From Letharia columbiana (taxonomy: Eukaryota > Ascomycota > Lecanoromycetes > Lecanorales > Parmeliaceae): a stretch of 64,000 bases of DNA. Positions within the stretch are counted from its first letter, which is position 1, and the number at the start of each line of letters is the position of its first letter. Location: contig NW_023501122.1 of the NCBI RefSeq assembly GCF_014066305.1, forward strand, positions 62,001 to 126,000, read 5' to 3'. Below are positions 11,565-23,299 of the stretch, piece after piece. Below the pieces are notes generated by a model. The model searched no databases. It worked only from the letters and a program-made list of their open reading frames with translations, and had not been told where the DNA came from. Made by a program: the position numbers and the translations under genes.

Positions 11565-12377
11565 CGTCGCTCGTTTTGTGTGGTTTGTCTTGGTTCCGTT
11601 GCTTCCGGCGGTTGAATGGGGTTTTTTTTCTGGGTGGAGATTGGTGAGAGGCTTGAGATTGTGGAGGTTGATTGGAAAGTGAGTGGAGACGAGGGGAAAA
11701 GGGAGGGCTTATAGAGGCAAGGAATCGATGGCGCTGGGAACATTGTCTTTGTAGACAAGATTGGGAACAAAAGTATTGTTGGCATGTGATTGTGTTTGGA
11801 CAAAGCACCGTTCCTGCTTTGTCTTCTTTCTTAACCCCCGTAATTGTGAGAAGGTCAAAGATGGACGCGAACGCTAGAAACAATGCTCTTGATACTTGTG
11901 TCGCAATACAATCAAAACGACGCGATATGTGTTGTCAGGTAGAAAGTGTAGGGTTAGGGCGCCCAAAACCAACAGGTTGAACAGGCACAGCAAAGAAGCG
12001 GAAGCCAGAGCGGCTTGTGAAATCAAGGAGCGGCAGATTTTTGATATTTATGAGGGATTGGCGTCAATTTCATTGATAACTCTGGACTAACGACAGTGTC
12101 AGAAATTCGAAGACCCCCAACCCCCAGAGGAAAATAAGAGCGGCCCAGCTGGCGATTCGTTGGCAACAGCCCCAGTCCATCCCCGCCCCATCCACCATAA
12201 AATCAGTGCGATCTATCATGATCTCATCACAAAAAGGGAACGTCCTCTATCATTAACGCCGTCTTCACCCAATGTCCGTCTAGTTTGTGTCCTAGTAGTA
12301 GGGATACCTTGTCGTGCTTGCTCGACCCTCAGGGGAGCTTCCGGGGTCCTCGTCGTTGAGACAAATGACCCATCTAC
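11565..12377. other. Intergenic, upstream of the histidine-rich gene
   Basis: It contains C/T-rich (minus-strand) promoter-like sequence directly upstream of the histidine-rich gene, for instance around 11600-11750. No further coding unit is recognised. Confidence 0.4.
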
Positions 12378-12713
12378 CTAGGCCTCTGGGCCGAAGTGTC
12401 TAGCATGGAAGACGTAGGCGGACGCTGAGGGTCCGGCGGGGTAGGAGCGTTTATGCGCCTTTGGGGCTGGAGTCGTGTCGGTCGCCGTGACGTTGTCCCA
12501 ATAGCTGCGAGGGAACACGGGGCGAGCAATAGGAGCGAAGCGTGAGTCGAATTGACGGCCTTCGGCGTGTATCTCAGGTAGAGGGCCAGCAACGACCGGA
12601 CTGGGGCTAATTAGAAAGATGCTTGATTGTATGAAGGAACGGAGATGTTGTACTTACCAGAAAACTGAGTACAGAACTGCACAGGCAGCCACGAGGGTGG
12701 TAAAGGTCTTCAT
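12378..12713 (-). CDS. Small secreted peptide precursor, two exons
   Basis: Exon 1 is 12713-12658 and exon 2 is 12606-12378, giving 94 residues. The 51-base intron 12657-12607 has donor GTAAGTAC and ends TTTCTAATTAG. Reading through it would stop at once, whereas splicing keeps one frame to a TAG. The protein opens with a strong signal peptide (MKTFTTLVAACAVLYSVFC). It has a single glycosylation sequon (DNVTAT) and a Lys-Arg site (KAHKR-SYPAGPS) that Kex2 could cut to release the last 22 residues (ending HARHFGPEA). With only one cysteine it is not a disulphide-rich effector. The resemblance to fungal secreted peptide precursors is by architecture only; no homologue is recognised. The neighbour upstream on the same strand side is gene-poor sequence. 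Confidence 0.6.
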
Positions 12714-15149
12714 GGTCGAGGTGATGAGGGGGAGTATTCACTGGGTGTTGGTGTTAAAGTTGTTGTTGAGGAGTTGGTCCTGGGGTGTTGTGAGGTTGCA
12801 GCGAGTGTTGAATTAACGATTGATGGCGGAGGTCCTGTGCTTGTTAGTAGAGATCTGGGGGGCCTGCCTTCTTCTAGCCCTTGTCTAGCTGTCTTATGAC
12901 CTGTTTGTTGAGTCATGGTGGGTATGTTATGTGTGGTTGAATTCTTCGCATAGCTTGGCCCACTCTTTTTCGGAGCACCAATGGAAATCATGTCCAGATG
13001 AAGCGGTGCCGGACATGGTGAGGTCTTGGGAAGGTACCGTGGTGGGAAAGTGCCGACATGGCCGTAAGAGTTACAAGGGCTCCAGATCAGCGATCCTGCA
13101 AGCAGAAGCTAGTATGCTTTCTAGGGTCCGAGAAGGTCGACTTGCAGACCTGCATGCTCTCGAGTCTCGATACGAGAGCCAAGGCCTTTGCCGATACTAT
13201 TGGACCCATAGAATAATGTCGGCGCAGGCACGCCGTTGATCTCATCTGGCATTGGTTCGATAATGCAGAAGCGAGTGACTGACAGAGCGATTTCGTGGAA
13301 TTCGATTCTGAAGAGCAGACCGTTTGAGTCTGCCCCACGCCTGGCTTGCGTGAGGCCTTTTTGTTTGGCGCTGTTCCTAGGAACTTGGAGGACCCGCAGC
13401 GGCGAAAGGTACGTAGACTCTCTGGAAACCCATTTGTGCCCGTCTGACAGCTCCATTCCCTGAATTCCGCGTCCAACCAAGGCATTGTTCAATTGTGATG
13501 CGATGAGACTCGAGAGACTCGGCCTCATCTGGCTTGGTGTATGCAGTGTCATGCAAGATGCCGGAGGAAAAGAATGGAAATACTGCAACATAAAAAAGAA
13601 GTGAGAAACAGTGGGTCGACTCTTGAATCGCGGCCCAGCAGTTGGCTAAACGCTGAACGGAACAAGTTAACAAGACAGGAGCGCAGCGAGAAAGTCAAAA
13701 GATAAGAGGCGACAAGCGCGAAGCCACCACTGATTATAGAACGTGCCGGGGTACGTAATCTATTGGTATATGACTGGCTAAAATGCGCCATCCCGTGCTG
13801 ACTTGCATACGCATATGCATGTATCATAAGCTCACCTGCAGGACCCCGTTTTCTTCTCAAATCAGCTGTAGCATCACCCCCGGGTTGCTTCGGCCGGACA
13901 GATACGGACAAGGATCAGCGGAATTTAGGAGCTTATTTGGAGTACCCTCCATATCGTGGAAATGCTTAATGTCGTGGGTGCTCGTGGGTGGCTAATTCGA
14001 ACTGATAGCCACTTCCCTAATTGGACACCATTCGGGACGTTTTTTTTCTTTCTTTTTTATTCAAATGTTTAATCGATTATTTGGGGCGGCGGCCGAACTT
14101 TGAGAATGCAACATCAAAGCCCGACAGTCTGGTAGTGGTCCCGTACACTGCCGGCAAAGCCTGCTCCATGATCGTGAAGCCCTCAGCTGAATGGTGTACC
14201 TGAATACTGGGATGCCGATGTTCAAGGTTATTCTCGTGGTGCTCGGCAAGCCTTTCGCCGTTAGCCTGCTTCATGTTCTCCTATTTAGCATATTTTTTTT
14301 TAGCCGCAGACAAGATCGGAGAGGATACTCCGTACGAGGTTTTCTTTGTTGATGGGATGTTCCGTCACGTAGCGAGGCCTAGAGGTCCTTATCAGTTACA
14401 AGCAGCCGTACCAAAAGAATGGCTCGCTTACGCATCGCCTCGCAAACAAGTAAAAGTTGCGATGAACGTAGCATCGATCGCCAGCCCACACCCAGTCCTT
14501 GTAAGGTTCGAGTAATCAAGGGTGAGATGATTGGCGAGCCTTGCTTACTGTAACTCCTGCACATATTGCAGATGCGGCTCGATTGGTACAAGCCTATGAT
14601 TGCACTAGAGCCTGACAGAACGCCTTGGACACCACCACTTCACCTGAAAGTCTTACAACACTGCGCAGTTTCAAATTACCGGCATCGACGAAGAGAGTTC
14701 TACGCTTGAGTCAGTAACGCCCAGGACACCGCCACTTCACCTGAAAGTCTTGCAACATGGCGCAGTCTCGAATGACTTGCAGCGACGAAGGAAGTTCTAC
14801 GCTTGAGTCAGTAATGCGCAGGATGATCAGTGTAAGCCAATCACTGTCCATGATGCATTCGGGGCCTTGCAGGAACAAAAGGCATTGTGTAACCAACAAA
14901 TGCAAGTGAGCAACCCTTATCACGATTGGCTCTCGCGCCTTACTTTCGTCTGACAGGTATGTGCAGAGCATTACTCTTGAAAGTTCTGCTACCCAATCAA
15001 GGCCCATGTGTTGGGCGGGATCATAGAGAGCTGTGCAATGACGCTACTCTAATCCGAGATCTCTTTAGAGCTGATGCTTCAGCTTCAAGACTCTTCACGA
15101 AACTCCGAATGCTCCGCGGGTCTTTCAGCTCAACCTTGCTTTGATCAGC
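12714..15149. other. Gene-poor interval with decayed frames
   Basis: Several medium-length minus-strand frames exist (13591-13121, 13911-13549, 15007-14711) but they overlap one another, lack domains and show no consistent splicing. A 97-bp tandem duplication lies inside (see separate entry). I regard this as intergenic or relic sequence. Confidence 0.4.
14627..14820. repeat. 97-bp tandem duplication, 2 diverged copies
   Basis: The copies begin at 14627 and 14724 with GGACACCACCACTTCACCTG / GGACACCGCCACTTCACCTG. Both end with GAGTCAGTAACGCCCAGGA-like sequence. Roughly one base in ten differs between copies. Confidence 0.85.
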
Positions 15150-16105
15150 CACAAGACATATGAAGACCCACTGGAAGAAGAAGGCAGAAGCCGTAGATTG
15201 GTGTAATAATGACAAGGAGATCTTATGACAGAGATGCCGTATCCGCTTTACAACATCCATACAAGCCCACGTCCATGGGAACGTTTCAAATTCTGAGTCG
15301 GACTTGTTGCTACCTCCATAGGCATGGAACTTCATGCAAAAAGAAGCCGCAGCTTTCTCCTCCTCCGTCAAGTACGTCGCTCGTTCAGGCGTATGTGGGA
15401 TGAAGAACAGCACCATGCTAGCCCTACCACAAAGTAAATCTTTCCAAAAAGTAAATCTGTCCGAAAAGCAAATCTTTCCACAAAGTAAATCTTTCCACAA
15501 AGTAAATCTTTCCACAAAGTAAATCTTTCCACAAAGTAAATCTTCCACAATCTAACATGTCCACCGAACCTTATCTTGGCCAATCCAGAGGCAAAAAGTT
15601 TCACCAAAGGCTCCACCCAAAGGTGCAGCGCAGTAGAACGTTCCCAGCGGCACAGCAGTTCATGTCAATGGTTGATCATTAGATAGAGGACCAGGGCTCC
15701 AAGTAAGCCTGCCTCGCAGAATCCTAAGAAGAACCGTGCAGCGATAAGGCCGCGATACCTCTTGACAGTGCCTAGACGCGTTCCTACGATTCCCCAACCG
15801 ATGACGACTGATGAGTCCTAGGCAGTAGTGTCCGGTGCCAACAAATTCAACGAACCAGTTGCTTGGGACGTCGATAAGAATGTAGAGCACGTAGAAGACT
15901 ACGAGGACGATGTTGAGATTTTTTGCCCGAGCTTGAGGATCGAGCCGAGACCTCGTGTTCGTGCATTGCCTCTGTTGCCTCGGTCGATGAAGGTGGGCAC
16001 AACGTGCGTGTCGAAGTCTGTCGCAATTCGTCCACCGAGTGCAGGCTCGTCGTCGAACGCTTCGTACGGCATCTCTTGCTTTTCCGTCTTCCCAGTGGAA
16101 GTCAT
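15150..16105 (-). pseudogene. Decayed MFS permease (Dal5/anion:cation symporter-like)
   Basis: Fragments of one major-facilitator transporter lie in order on the minus strand but in different frames. The N-terminus is MTSTGKTEKQEMPYEAFDDE with FDTHVVPTFIDRGN (16105-15960). TM2-like LNIVLVVFYVLYILIDVPSN lies at about 15910-15850. The loop GGAFGETF / LFASGLAKIRFGG lies at about 15630-15570. FFIPHTPERATYLTEEEKAA with FHAYGGSNKSD lies at about 15430-15290. The PHTPERATYLTEEEK loop is diagnostic of Dal5-type organic anion permeases. Frameshifts separate the parts, a piece after THVVP is missing, and the segment that should read as TM6 has been replaced by a 17-bp tandem repeat. Sequence after 15290 no longer resembles the family. 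The gene cannot make a working transporter. Confidence 0.72.
15428..15546. repeat. 17-bp tandem repeat, 7 copies, inside the MFS relic
   Basis: The unit is CACAAAGTAAATCTTTC. Copies 1 and 4-7 are nearly identical, copies 2 and 3 have two to four changes, and the last lacks one T. Because 17 is not a multiple of 3, the repeat cycles through all frames and produces a pseudo-periodic Leu/Cys/Lys/Phe peptide on the minus strand. Confidence 0.92.
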
Positions 16106-16885
16106 CGGCGGTCTTTTCCTCGGCAGTACAACAGTAGCTGCTGACCAAAGACAGCGGATTTCGGCTCGAGGGCTGGAGGGGCGAATGTAGCGGTTCTCGT
16201 GATCGACGCGAGATGCGAGGAGCGCGGAGCGAATTTGTCCGGCTGCGAACTGTACAGCAACATTGTTGGGTAGCGTGATGAGAGTATGTCGTTCAACAGA
16301 TGATGCCTGCGCATGAGGTCAGTTGTCTAGTCGCTTGTGCCGTGCCGTAGAAGAGAGGCAAGGGTTCGAGGAAAGGAAAAGAAAAGGAAAAGCCAAGAAA
16401 TTCATTTGCGCCTTCCCCGCATTACGGCTCCCGCGTCACGCCTCTACGGGTATTTATTAGGGTTGCAACTTTGTAACGGCTCTCACCCCACGCTAGAGAT
16501 TGAGAGGTTGTGAGCGACTAATGTAGGTACGCAGTATATATTTGGGCACGGACAACGAAGTTTGTGATCAGCAATCTTTTGCTTGAAGCCTAATTGATCT
16601 CGTTGTGCGTATCTTTTGTTGATCATGCCAAGAGAGATGGGCAACAAGAGACTTTGGGGAGTGGCAAATCATATCTCATTGAATGGTATCTAGCATGGAG
16701 AGGCATGCACCCAGGAGAATGTACGTGTCGTAATTAGACGAGACTCCGGGATGTCAACAGTCAAGTGATGGGTGTCATTATACATAGCTCCAAATCCTGA
16801 GCTTCAATCTCATTCCCGGTAGCAGGCTTGCCATTATCCTAACACCAGACCATGCGTGAGCAGCAGAAACCTTGAGCACTCGCTG
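16106..16885. other. Intergenic between MFS relic and UBC1
   Basis: No coding unit is recognised. It includes purine-rich sequence near 16365-16395 and the 3' flank of UBC1. Confidence 0.5.
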
Positions 16886-17737
16886 CTATGGCTCGCCCAA
16901 AAGCCTAGCTGTGATATCTCCAATGTATGCCTCCTCCAGTTCGTAATCCTCCCCATCATTGGGATCGATGCCGACGTAGTCAAAGGCTGAGACCACCCGG
17001 TCGAGGTCGAAGCCCATCCATACGAAGCGGTTGATCATTTGTTCGTTATATCCCCCGTACCTGTAGATATCAGCAACCGCACCTGCGGCCAGTACGTTGG
17101 GGTGAACATACAGAGCAGCCCTCTCTGCCGCCTCCTCCTCCTTCGACCTCTTCTGCTTCTGCTTTGCTGTCTCCGGCTTGGAGCCACCACTACCTTCCCC
17201 AGTCTCTTTCTTCGGTGCCCCAGCGTACTTCACAGCCCACTCATGGGCAACCCGTTCGAATTCCTTCGGATTCCTCGTCAGCATGCCGGCCACCTCTGCA
17301 TCCTGTGGGTCTTTGGGTTCTGGCGTGCTGAGAAGGGATTGAAGGGACAAGAGAGCAGATTTAACGGTAAGGACGGGGGACCAAGCAGTGGAGAGAGTAT
17401 CGAGGCAGATGGCACCCTATCAGTCCGTCTGTCAGCTTCGGCTTTGTAAAATAATGGGAGGAGAGCATTCACTTACCGTTTGGCTGCTAACGTTTGGATG
17501 CCATACCTTTGTATCGAACTTCATCACTGGCGGCCGGAAAGGGTAGTCATTAGGTATCTTGACGTCGATCGTATATGTGCCTCCCTCATATGGTGTGCCA
17601 GGTGGACCCTTGAAGGAGCCCTTGAGATGGGTCAGGTCATCTCCATTCCCTACTGGATCTGCCTTTATGTTTGAGAGATTGTCCGAGTGGATATCGGCCA
17701 CTTCTTTTGCAATGCGGCGAGTACGGCTGGATGACAT
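16886..17737 (-). CDS. UBC1: Ubiquitin-conjugating enzyme E2 with UBA domain (UBC1/E2-25K type)
   Basis: Exons 17737-17477 and 17416-16886 encode 263 residues. The 60-base intron (donor GTAAGTG, acceptor TGATAG) joins PNVSSQT to GAICLDTLSTAWSPVL, restoring the invariant E2 active-site block; the catalytic cysteine is residue 91. The UBC fold covers residues 1-150, with PPGTPYEGGTYTIDV and the HPN motif. A charged, Lys/Glu-rich linker follows, and a C-terminal UBA domain (about 215-260, with FVWMGFDLDRVVSAFDYVG) closes the protein. This UBC-UBA architecture is characteristic of yeast Ubc1 and animal UBE2K, which extend Lys48-linked ubiquitin chains. It is transcribed divergently from RPT2, a proteasome base subunit, across about 630 bases. 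The identification is firm; the chain-type role is inferred from the family. Confidence 0.95.
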
Positions 17738-18365
17738 GGCTGGAGGTAATGTGAAGATGAGCTTGTGGAAGGCGAGTTGTAGATGGGTTTATAACGAGGA
17801 GAGATGGCTGGAAATTGAACAAAGTTATTGTAGCGACTCCGCCCGAAGGCTGCTTTGTGTTGTGAGACCTGTAGGCAACCTCTGTCTGTGAAGACAAATT
17901 TTCTTTGTGCCGTCAATGTCGACCTTGAGATGGACAAAGAGATGGTGTGACAGTCTCGAGATGAGTCGGAGATCTAGAGGTAGCTTGCGGAAGATAGCAC
18001 AGCGTGGTGGTGGTGAGTCAATGGCGAGAAAGCATCAGAGTGTAAGTTCGGGTTGAGTAGTAGCTTCACTCTGAGAGCGAGTATGATTCACATAAAGGAA
18101 TCCGAGAAGTGAAGAGTTGCATCGCAGAATCATTGCCGTTGGTAAGGCTGCAGTTTCTTGGTAGAAAGCTTGTTGGCCAATCAGATCAAAGATCGCCAGC
18201 TGCGCAGAATTGCCAAGCCAAGCTCTCATCATCACTTGTCCACGTTTACCATCCACTATCGCCTCACTATTCTCACCACTCTTGTTGGACAGCTCTTTGA
18301 ATACATCTCGAGCATTCAGCCTTCATCGCCCATACCTGACTGACTCATATCTGATTGAACTTGTC
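17738..18365. promoter_or_regulatory. Shared divergent promoter of UBC1 and RPT2
   Basis: The two start codons face away from each other across 628 bases. A CCAAT box (18177-18181, in GGCCAATCAG) sits about 185 bases upstream of the RPT2 start, the usual distance for the fungal HAP/CBC complex. Pyrimidine-rich tracts follow, as expected near a fungal transcription start. Co-regulation of a chain-extending E2 and a proteasome ATPase is plausible but unproven. Confidence 0.55.
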
Positions 18366-19944
18366 ATGGTAAGCTCGTTCGGTGTTCATGGCGGCGATTC
18401 AAACAGCGACTGATGAAACGTCCATCTAGGGAAACAATACCTCTGGTCTCGGTGGTGCTCCACCAGGTGGAGATGGTAAGGATGATAAGGACAAAAAGGT
18501 ATGAGTGCTCAGCGTCTCCATACTGATGCTGGAGTCCAGCTAATATTCTGGTCATCACAGAAGGACAAGCCCAAGTATGAACAGCCTCCACCTCCGACGA
18601 CGCGTATCGGCCGAAGAAAGCGCAAGGCCGCTGGTCCAAATGCATCAACCAAGCTACCAGTCATCTATCCTACATCTCGGTGCAAGCTGAAGTACCTACG
18701 GATGCAACGTGTACATGACCACCTTCTACTTGAAGAGGAATATGTAGAGAATCAAGAGCGAATACGCAAAGCAAAGGCACAGAACACTGCCACTCCAGCA
18801 TCAGCAGGTGGAGATTCCGATGCTTTGGATAGGAATGCCGACGAAAGGAGTCGTGTTGATGATATGAGAGGCAGCCCGATGGGCGTCGGCAATTTGGAGG
18901 AAATGATTGACGATGACCACGCCATCGTCTCCAGCGCCACTGGGCCTGAGTACTACGTTTCCATCATGTCTTTCGTCGACAAGGACCTTCTCGAGCCCGG
19001 AGCTAGCATCTTGCTACATCATAAATCAGTCTCGGTGGTTGGTGTCCTGACGGATGACGCGGATCCGTTGGTGTCGGTCATGAAGTTAGACAAGGCACCT
19101 ACGGAGTCATATGCAGACATCGGTGGACTTGAGCAACAGATCCAAGAAGTACGAGAAGCTGTCGAGCTACCACTATTGCATCCGGAACTCTACGAAGAGA
19201 TGGGGATCAAGCCGCCAAAAGGTGTCATACTTTATGGTGGACCTGGGACCGGGAAAACTTTACTCGCCAAAGCCGTTGCAAATCAGACCAGCGCTACGTT
19301 CCTTCGCATCGTAGGCAGTGAACTCATTCAGAAGTACCTGGGTGATGGGCCACGGCTGGTTCGTCAAATTTTTCAGGTCGCCGCCGAGCACGCACCTTCG
19401 ATTGTCTTCATCGACGAGATCGATGCCATCGGTACAAAGCGTTACGAGTCAACATCTGGAGGAGAGCGTGAAGTGCAGCGGACTATGCTAGAGTTGCTCA
19501 ACCAGCTGGATGGTTTTGATGACAGAGGAGATGTCAAGGTCATTCTGGCCACCAACAAGATTGACACGTTAGATCCTGCTCTCATTCGCCCTGGAAGAAT
19601 TGACCGCAAAATCCTTTTTGAGAACCCAGACCGTAGGTCGCCTTTACTCTACTCCTCCCTTCACCATCGTCAACAGTGTTAATCTGTGTACAGAGAATAC
19701 TAAGAAGAAGATCTTCACCCTCCACACATCCAAGATGTCCTTAAACGACGACGTCGAGCTTGACGAGTTCATCAACCAGAAAGATGACCTCTCTGGCGCT
19801 GACATCAAAGCCATCTGCTCTGAGGCTGGACTGATGGCCCTCCGTGAGCGCAGGATGAGGGTCCAGATGGCAGACTTCAGATCAGCACGAGAAAGAGTGA
19901 TGAAGACGAAGACTGAGGGGGAGCCTGAGGGTTTGTACTTGTAG
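18366..19944 (+). CDS. RPT2: 26S proteasome regulatory subunit 4 (Rpt2 AAA ATPase)
   Basis: Four coding exons, 18366-18368, 18430-18498, 18561-19632 and 19694-19944, encode 464 residues. The first coding exon is only the ATG, followed at once by GTAAGC. The spliced N-terminus [10 protein letters not shown] carries the conserved N-myristoylation signal of Rpt2. The AAA module contains Walker A (GGPGTGKT), Walker B ([11 protein letters not shown]) and the second region of homology ([18 protein letters not shown]). The last intron (61 bases) joins FENPD-Q to [14 protein letters not shown], matching the family. The C-terminus ends LYL, the HbYX motif that docks in the alpha-ring pockets and opens the 20S gate. 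It works in the proteasome base, unfolding ubiquitinated substrates. The call is secure from family knowledge and the intact motifs. Confidence 0.96.
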
Positions 19945-21854
19945 GAGCAGGAGGACCTCGTGGTTAGTGATGGCGGGGATGCTACACGGGCTTCTGCCTT
20001 GGCGCCAACGCCATCGTCGGCAGTCTACTTCAGTTTCGGAGCCTGTCTTAAACAAATCTTGACATGATGGCCTTAATAGAATTAGTTGAGCTGTCGCCTC
20101 CTTCTCTTTGACTCTGGATGCTTCACTTAAGCACGCAGTGAAAATTGCGTCCGTCCTATATCTGAGTCGTGTATACCTTTTCTTTAGCTAGAGACCTGCT
20201 GTTTTACAACGCAGAGAGCCGGTGTCGGGAGCCCCGATTCACATTCCAGAGTTCTATTCTCAGCATTTACGATTTCTTACTCCTCTTTCCATCCTTCATC
20301 ATCAGTCAACGACAAATTTCTGCCCTCTTTGTTGCATGTCACGGTGACGTATCACCCGCCTGTGCTTCATTAAAAAAACCCCGAGCTGTTCGTGGCCCGC
20401 TCACGTCTACACTTTGGTCATTCGAGGAGTGTCGGAGTCGCTCTCCATTGATACATCGTGCTCTCATTTGTTAAATGATTCTGACAAACCGTGCTAGTCT
20501 CTAGATTGTCCCAAGCAGCCACCGGAAGCTCACACCTAGTGATTGAGAGGAGTCTACGAAGATAAATACACTTCAAACCAGCATCTACTAGTGCACGTCA
20601 AGAGGCTTGAATTCTTTCTGACCAAAACCCGAATTCTATTGAGTGAAAAGCTACAAGAATCGAAGCTGACAAGATGGCGACTCCTGCCGCCGGATTGATT
20701 ACTCATTGTTGCTGATCGCAATAGCGACATCTATCAATGTGGCATCTGGCTATGCTATCATTCAACTGAAATGGTGCTATCTATGACAGAACTAGCTGGC
20801 GAGACTGGCAAAGATGCCTATAGCAGGGTCAAACAAAGAATCCCGTCATTCATTATCAGTATGCAGCGGGCAGTGTATCAGAGGACAATAATGAACTTGT
20901 GTGACAACATATCCAAGGTCACGAACGCGGCCATCTCCACCACATTGTCTAACCTTTTACCCGATGAGCCCGTTGGAGCGCTCAGACAGGTCATGACGCA
21001 GAGAGTGGACAGTCTTTGACATGCATACACTTGTGCATTCCAAGAATCTTAGGATACAGAGCAGCTCTTAATTGAGGGAACTCAGATCAGACAAAATATA
21101 AATACAGTTGCATGGAAGCAAGCACTTCACCTTAGGGCACAAATATAAAGGGTGATGTAAAACCGGCTGGAAGTTCTGTTGCATAAACTGAATGCGATGC
21201 GTCGACTGGGACATCAGCCTTCTGTAAAGCCAAATTCTCTCCATGGCAGTCGCTCGGGATCTATCCATGCTCATGACATTCGATTCCCCAAAAACAGATC
21301 GGGTCGATTCCTCGACCGCAGTAGGCCGCGACAATGCCTCGACCTTTTGCAAAAAATCACGTCAAGTCAACATACCAACCACATCCAGCATATCTTCTTG
21401 CAGTTGCGCTTGATCAGTTCAAGCTGATACCAGACGGAGGTTTTACGAAAGCGAAATATATCAGAGTGAATCTTCTGCTGTTAGTGAGGCCAATTGAATC
21501 TGGCCGTACTAAGATCAGCCAACTGGCCAATGTCAGACCTAGCGAACGAGTGGAGCGATGTGAAGATGGCATCGCTCAACACAAGCCGCAGAATTGCCCA
21601 TCACTTGGCTTTTGAATTCCATATTTAGCTCAACACCATGACTTTAGAAACTGCATTTGACTCCGCTGTGAGATCGAACGAGCTTAGACTTCCAAGAAGG
21701 CTGGAGATATTCAACAGGATTCTTCAACTCCTGTCCCGACTCCGATTCCACCTTTCTGTCCCGAAGCCAGATCATTCCTTCCCTACGCAAAACCCAAGTT
21801 CAGGAGAACAAGCTCTGAAGAAAGCGCTGGATTTTTTGCAAAGAGCATAATTGG

Positions 21855-22210
21855 ACTGGCGACGAAAATAATAGGCCAGAGGGCCTGGACGAATTGGAAG
21901 AAGGTCTGACCGATGGAAGTGAAGTAACCGATGGAAGTGAGGGAGGACCTAATCCTCTGGAACGTTACTACCACGAGTTGTAGAATCGATATCGTGGAAG
22001 AAGGAGACTCGATCCTGCCTTGACTTGACGAAAAGCCTCAAGCACGATAACGGCTTTCACGAAGGGGGGCAAGTTGTTACGTTCTTAGCGTGACTTGGCG
22101 AGATGTAGCTTTCTTCTTCTTCTTCTTCCATAGCTTTCATGGAAAAACCAACTTACACAAATCAAAGAATTACCTTTCTTCGTGAATTTGTTTTCTTCAT
22201 GCCTTGCGAC
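21855..22210 (+). mobile_element. Ty3/gypsy-like element 3' end (copy 1, relic)
   Basis: A decayed polyprotein tail (NRPEGLDELEEGL, then LERYYHEL) leads to FHEGGQVVT at about 22060-22080. This overlaps a purine-rich tract GAAGGGGGGCAAGT that abuts TGTTACG (TGTTAC at 22075-22080). A polypurine tract immediately followed by TG is the layout of the 3' LTR start. The following bases (CGTGACTTGGCG, then CTTTCTTC) recur in copy 2. The LTR end was not found. Confidence 0.5.
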
Positions 22211-23299
22211 TATTTTCACTGCTCGAAGAATATACCTATTTCTCTTCTCGCTGGTTCCTTAATAATGTCTCCTTGTTGCATCGACACTCACCGAGATACC
22301 AGTGGCGTGCTTCTTCAAAATTCTCGGACGGTAAGACGAGGTGAATCGATCATGTCATGCAAGCCTACAGAGAGCTCACATTTTCTGTCTCCCCAACGTC
22401 TCCGCAAAGAAATCCCGACACCTTCAGACCCGTCATCTCGGAGTTGCTGACACAAAGCGAGTTGTCATGACTGGGTATCTACCCCAGCAAAAGCGACGAG
22501 TTGCTTGAAGTTCTCCTCGTGTCCTCTCCCTTATCTAGAGCGAGTCTAGGATTCTATAAACGTTCAAGGAGTTCAAGACCGAGTTTCTGATTGCATCACA
22601 GCTGATGCCAAATGGAAGCCAGACGGAGCAGCTCGAGATTTCAATTAGAGCACATCAGAGAAGCAAGCTTGTTACTGCGAAGAGCAACGATTCTCTCGCT
22701 TCTTTGATGTCGGAATCTACAAGCTCTTCTCCGCCCCCAGAAACTCCGCCCCCCAAGCCGTCGATACTGGAATATCTGATCATATGAAAGAAGCTTGGAA
22801 GATGGAAACCCGGCCAGCACCTGCCTTGCGGGCTGTCAGCCCTGTGAACAGCTACAGAGCTCTCTCGAACACGTATCTCTTTCAATGCTCTTTCTGTTGC
22901 CTATGCAAGTTTCGTTATATCCTCATTCAAAATTCGATGGACGTCCTTGATTGCATGATTCAGATCGGGGTTTCCAGTGCCACGGAGCCAGTATCATCGA
23001 CGCCAAATCGAAGATTTCATTATCAGTTGGCATACTCGTCTGAGGGTAGTCTGTTGAGCGAGTCGCTTTGAAAGAACACACAGTCCAGGACCCGTGGATA
23101 GCAGAGGGTGTGATTGTCAGCGAACGAAAATAGGATATGTTGAGTCTGCTTCTCCCATTTTTCCTCGAGCATGCAAGAAGATCCTCCATTGGGAATGTTT
23201 TCCCAAGTTTTGATACGTGGTGACGTACGCTCAGACAGTAAATACGTTCGACGCTGATCTCTCGTCAAGAGGAGATCACCCTGTTGACCCTGCCTGAGA

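Noticed and set aside
13121..13911. Several overlapping minus-strand frames that could be exons of one gene
   Set aside because: No combination of splice sites gave a coherent product and no domain is visible.
20771..21019. 82-codon plus-strand frame with ordinary composition
   Set aside because: No homologous family recognised, no splice partners and location in retroelement debris; left as unassigned.
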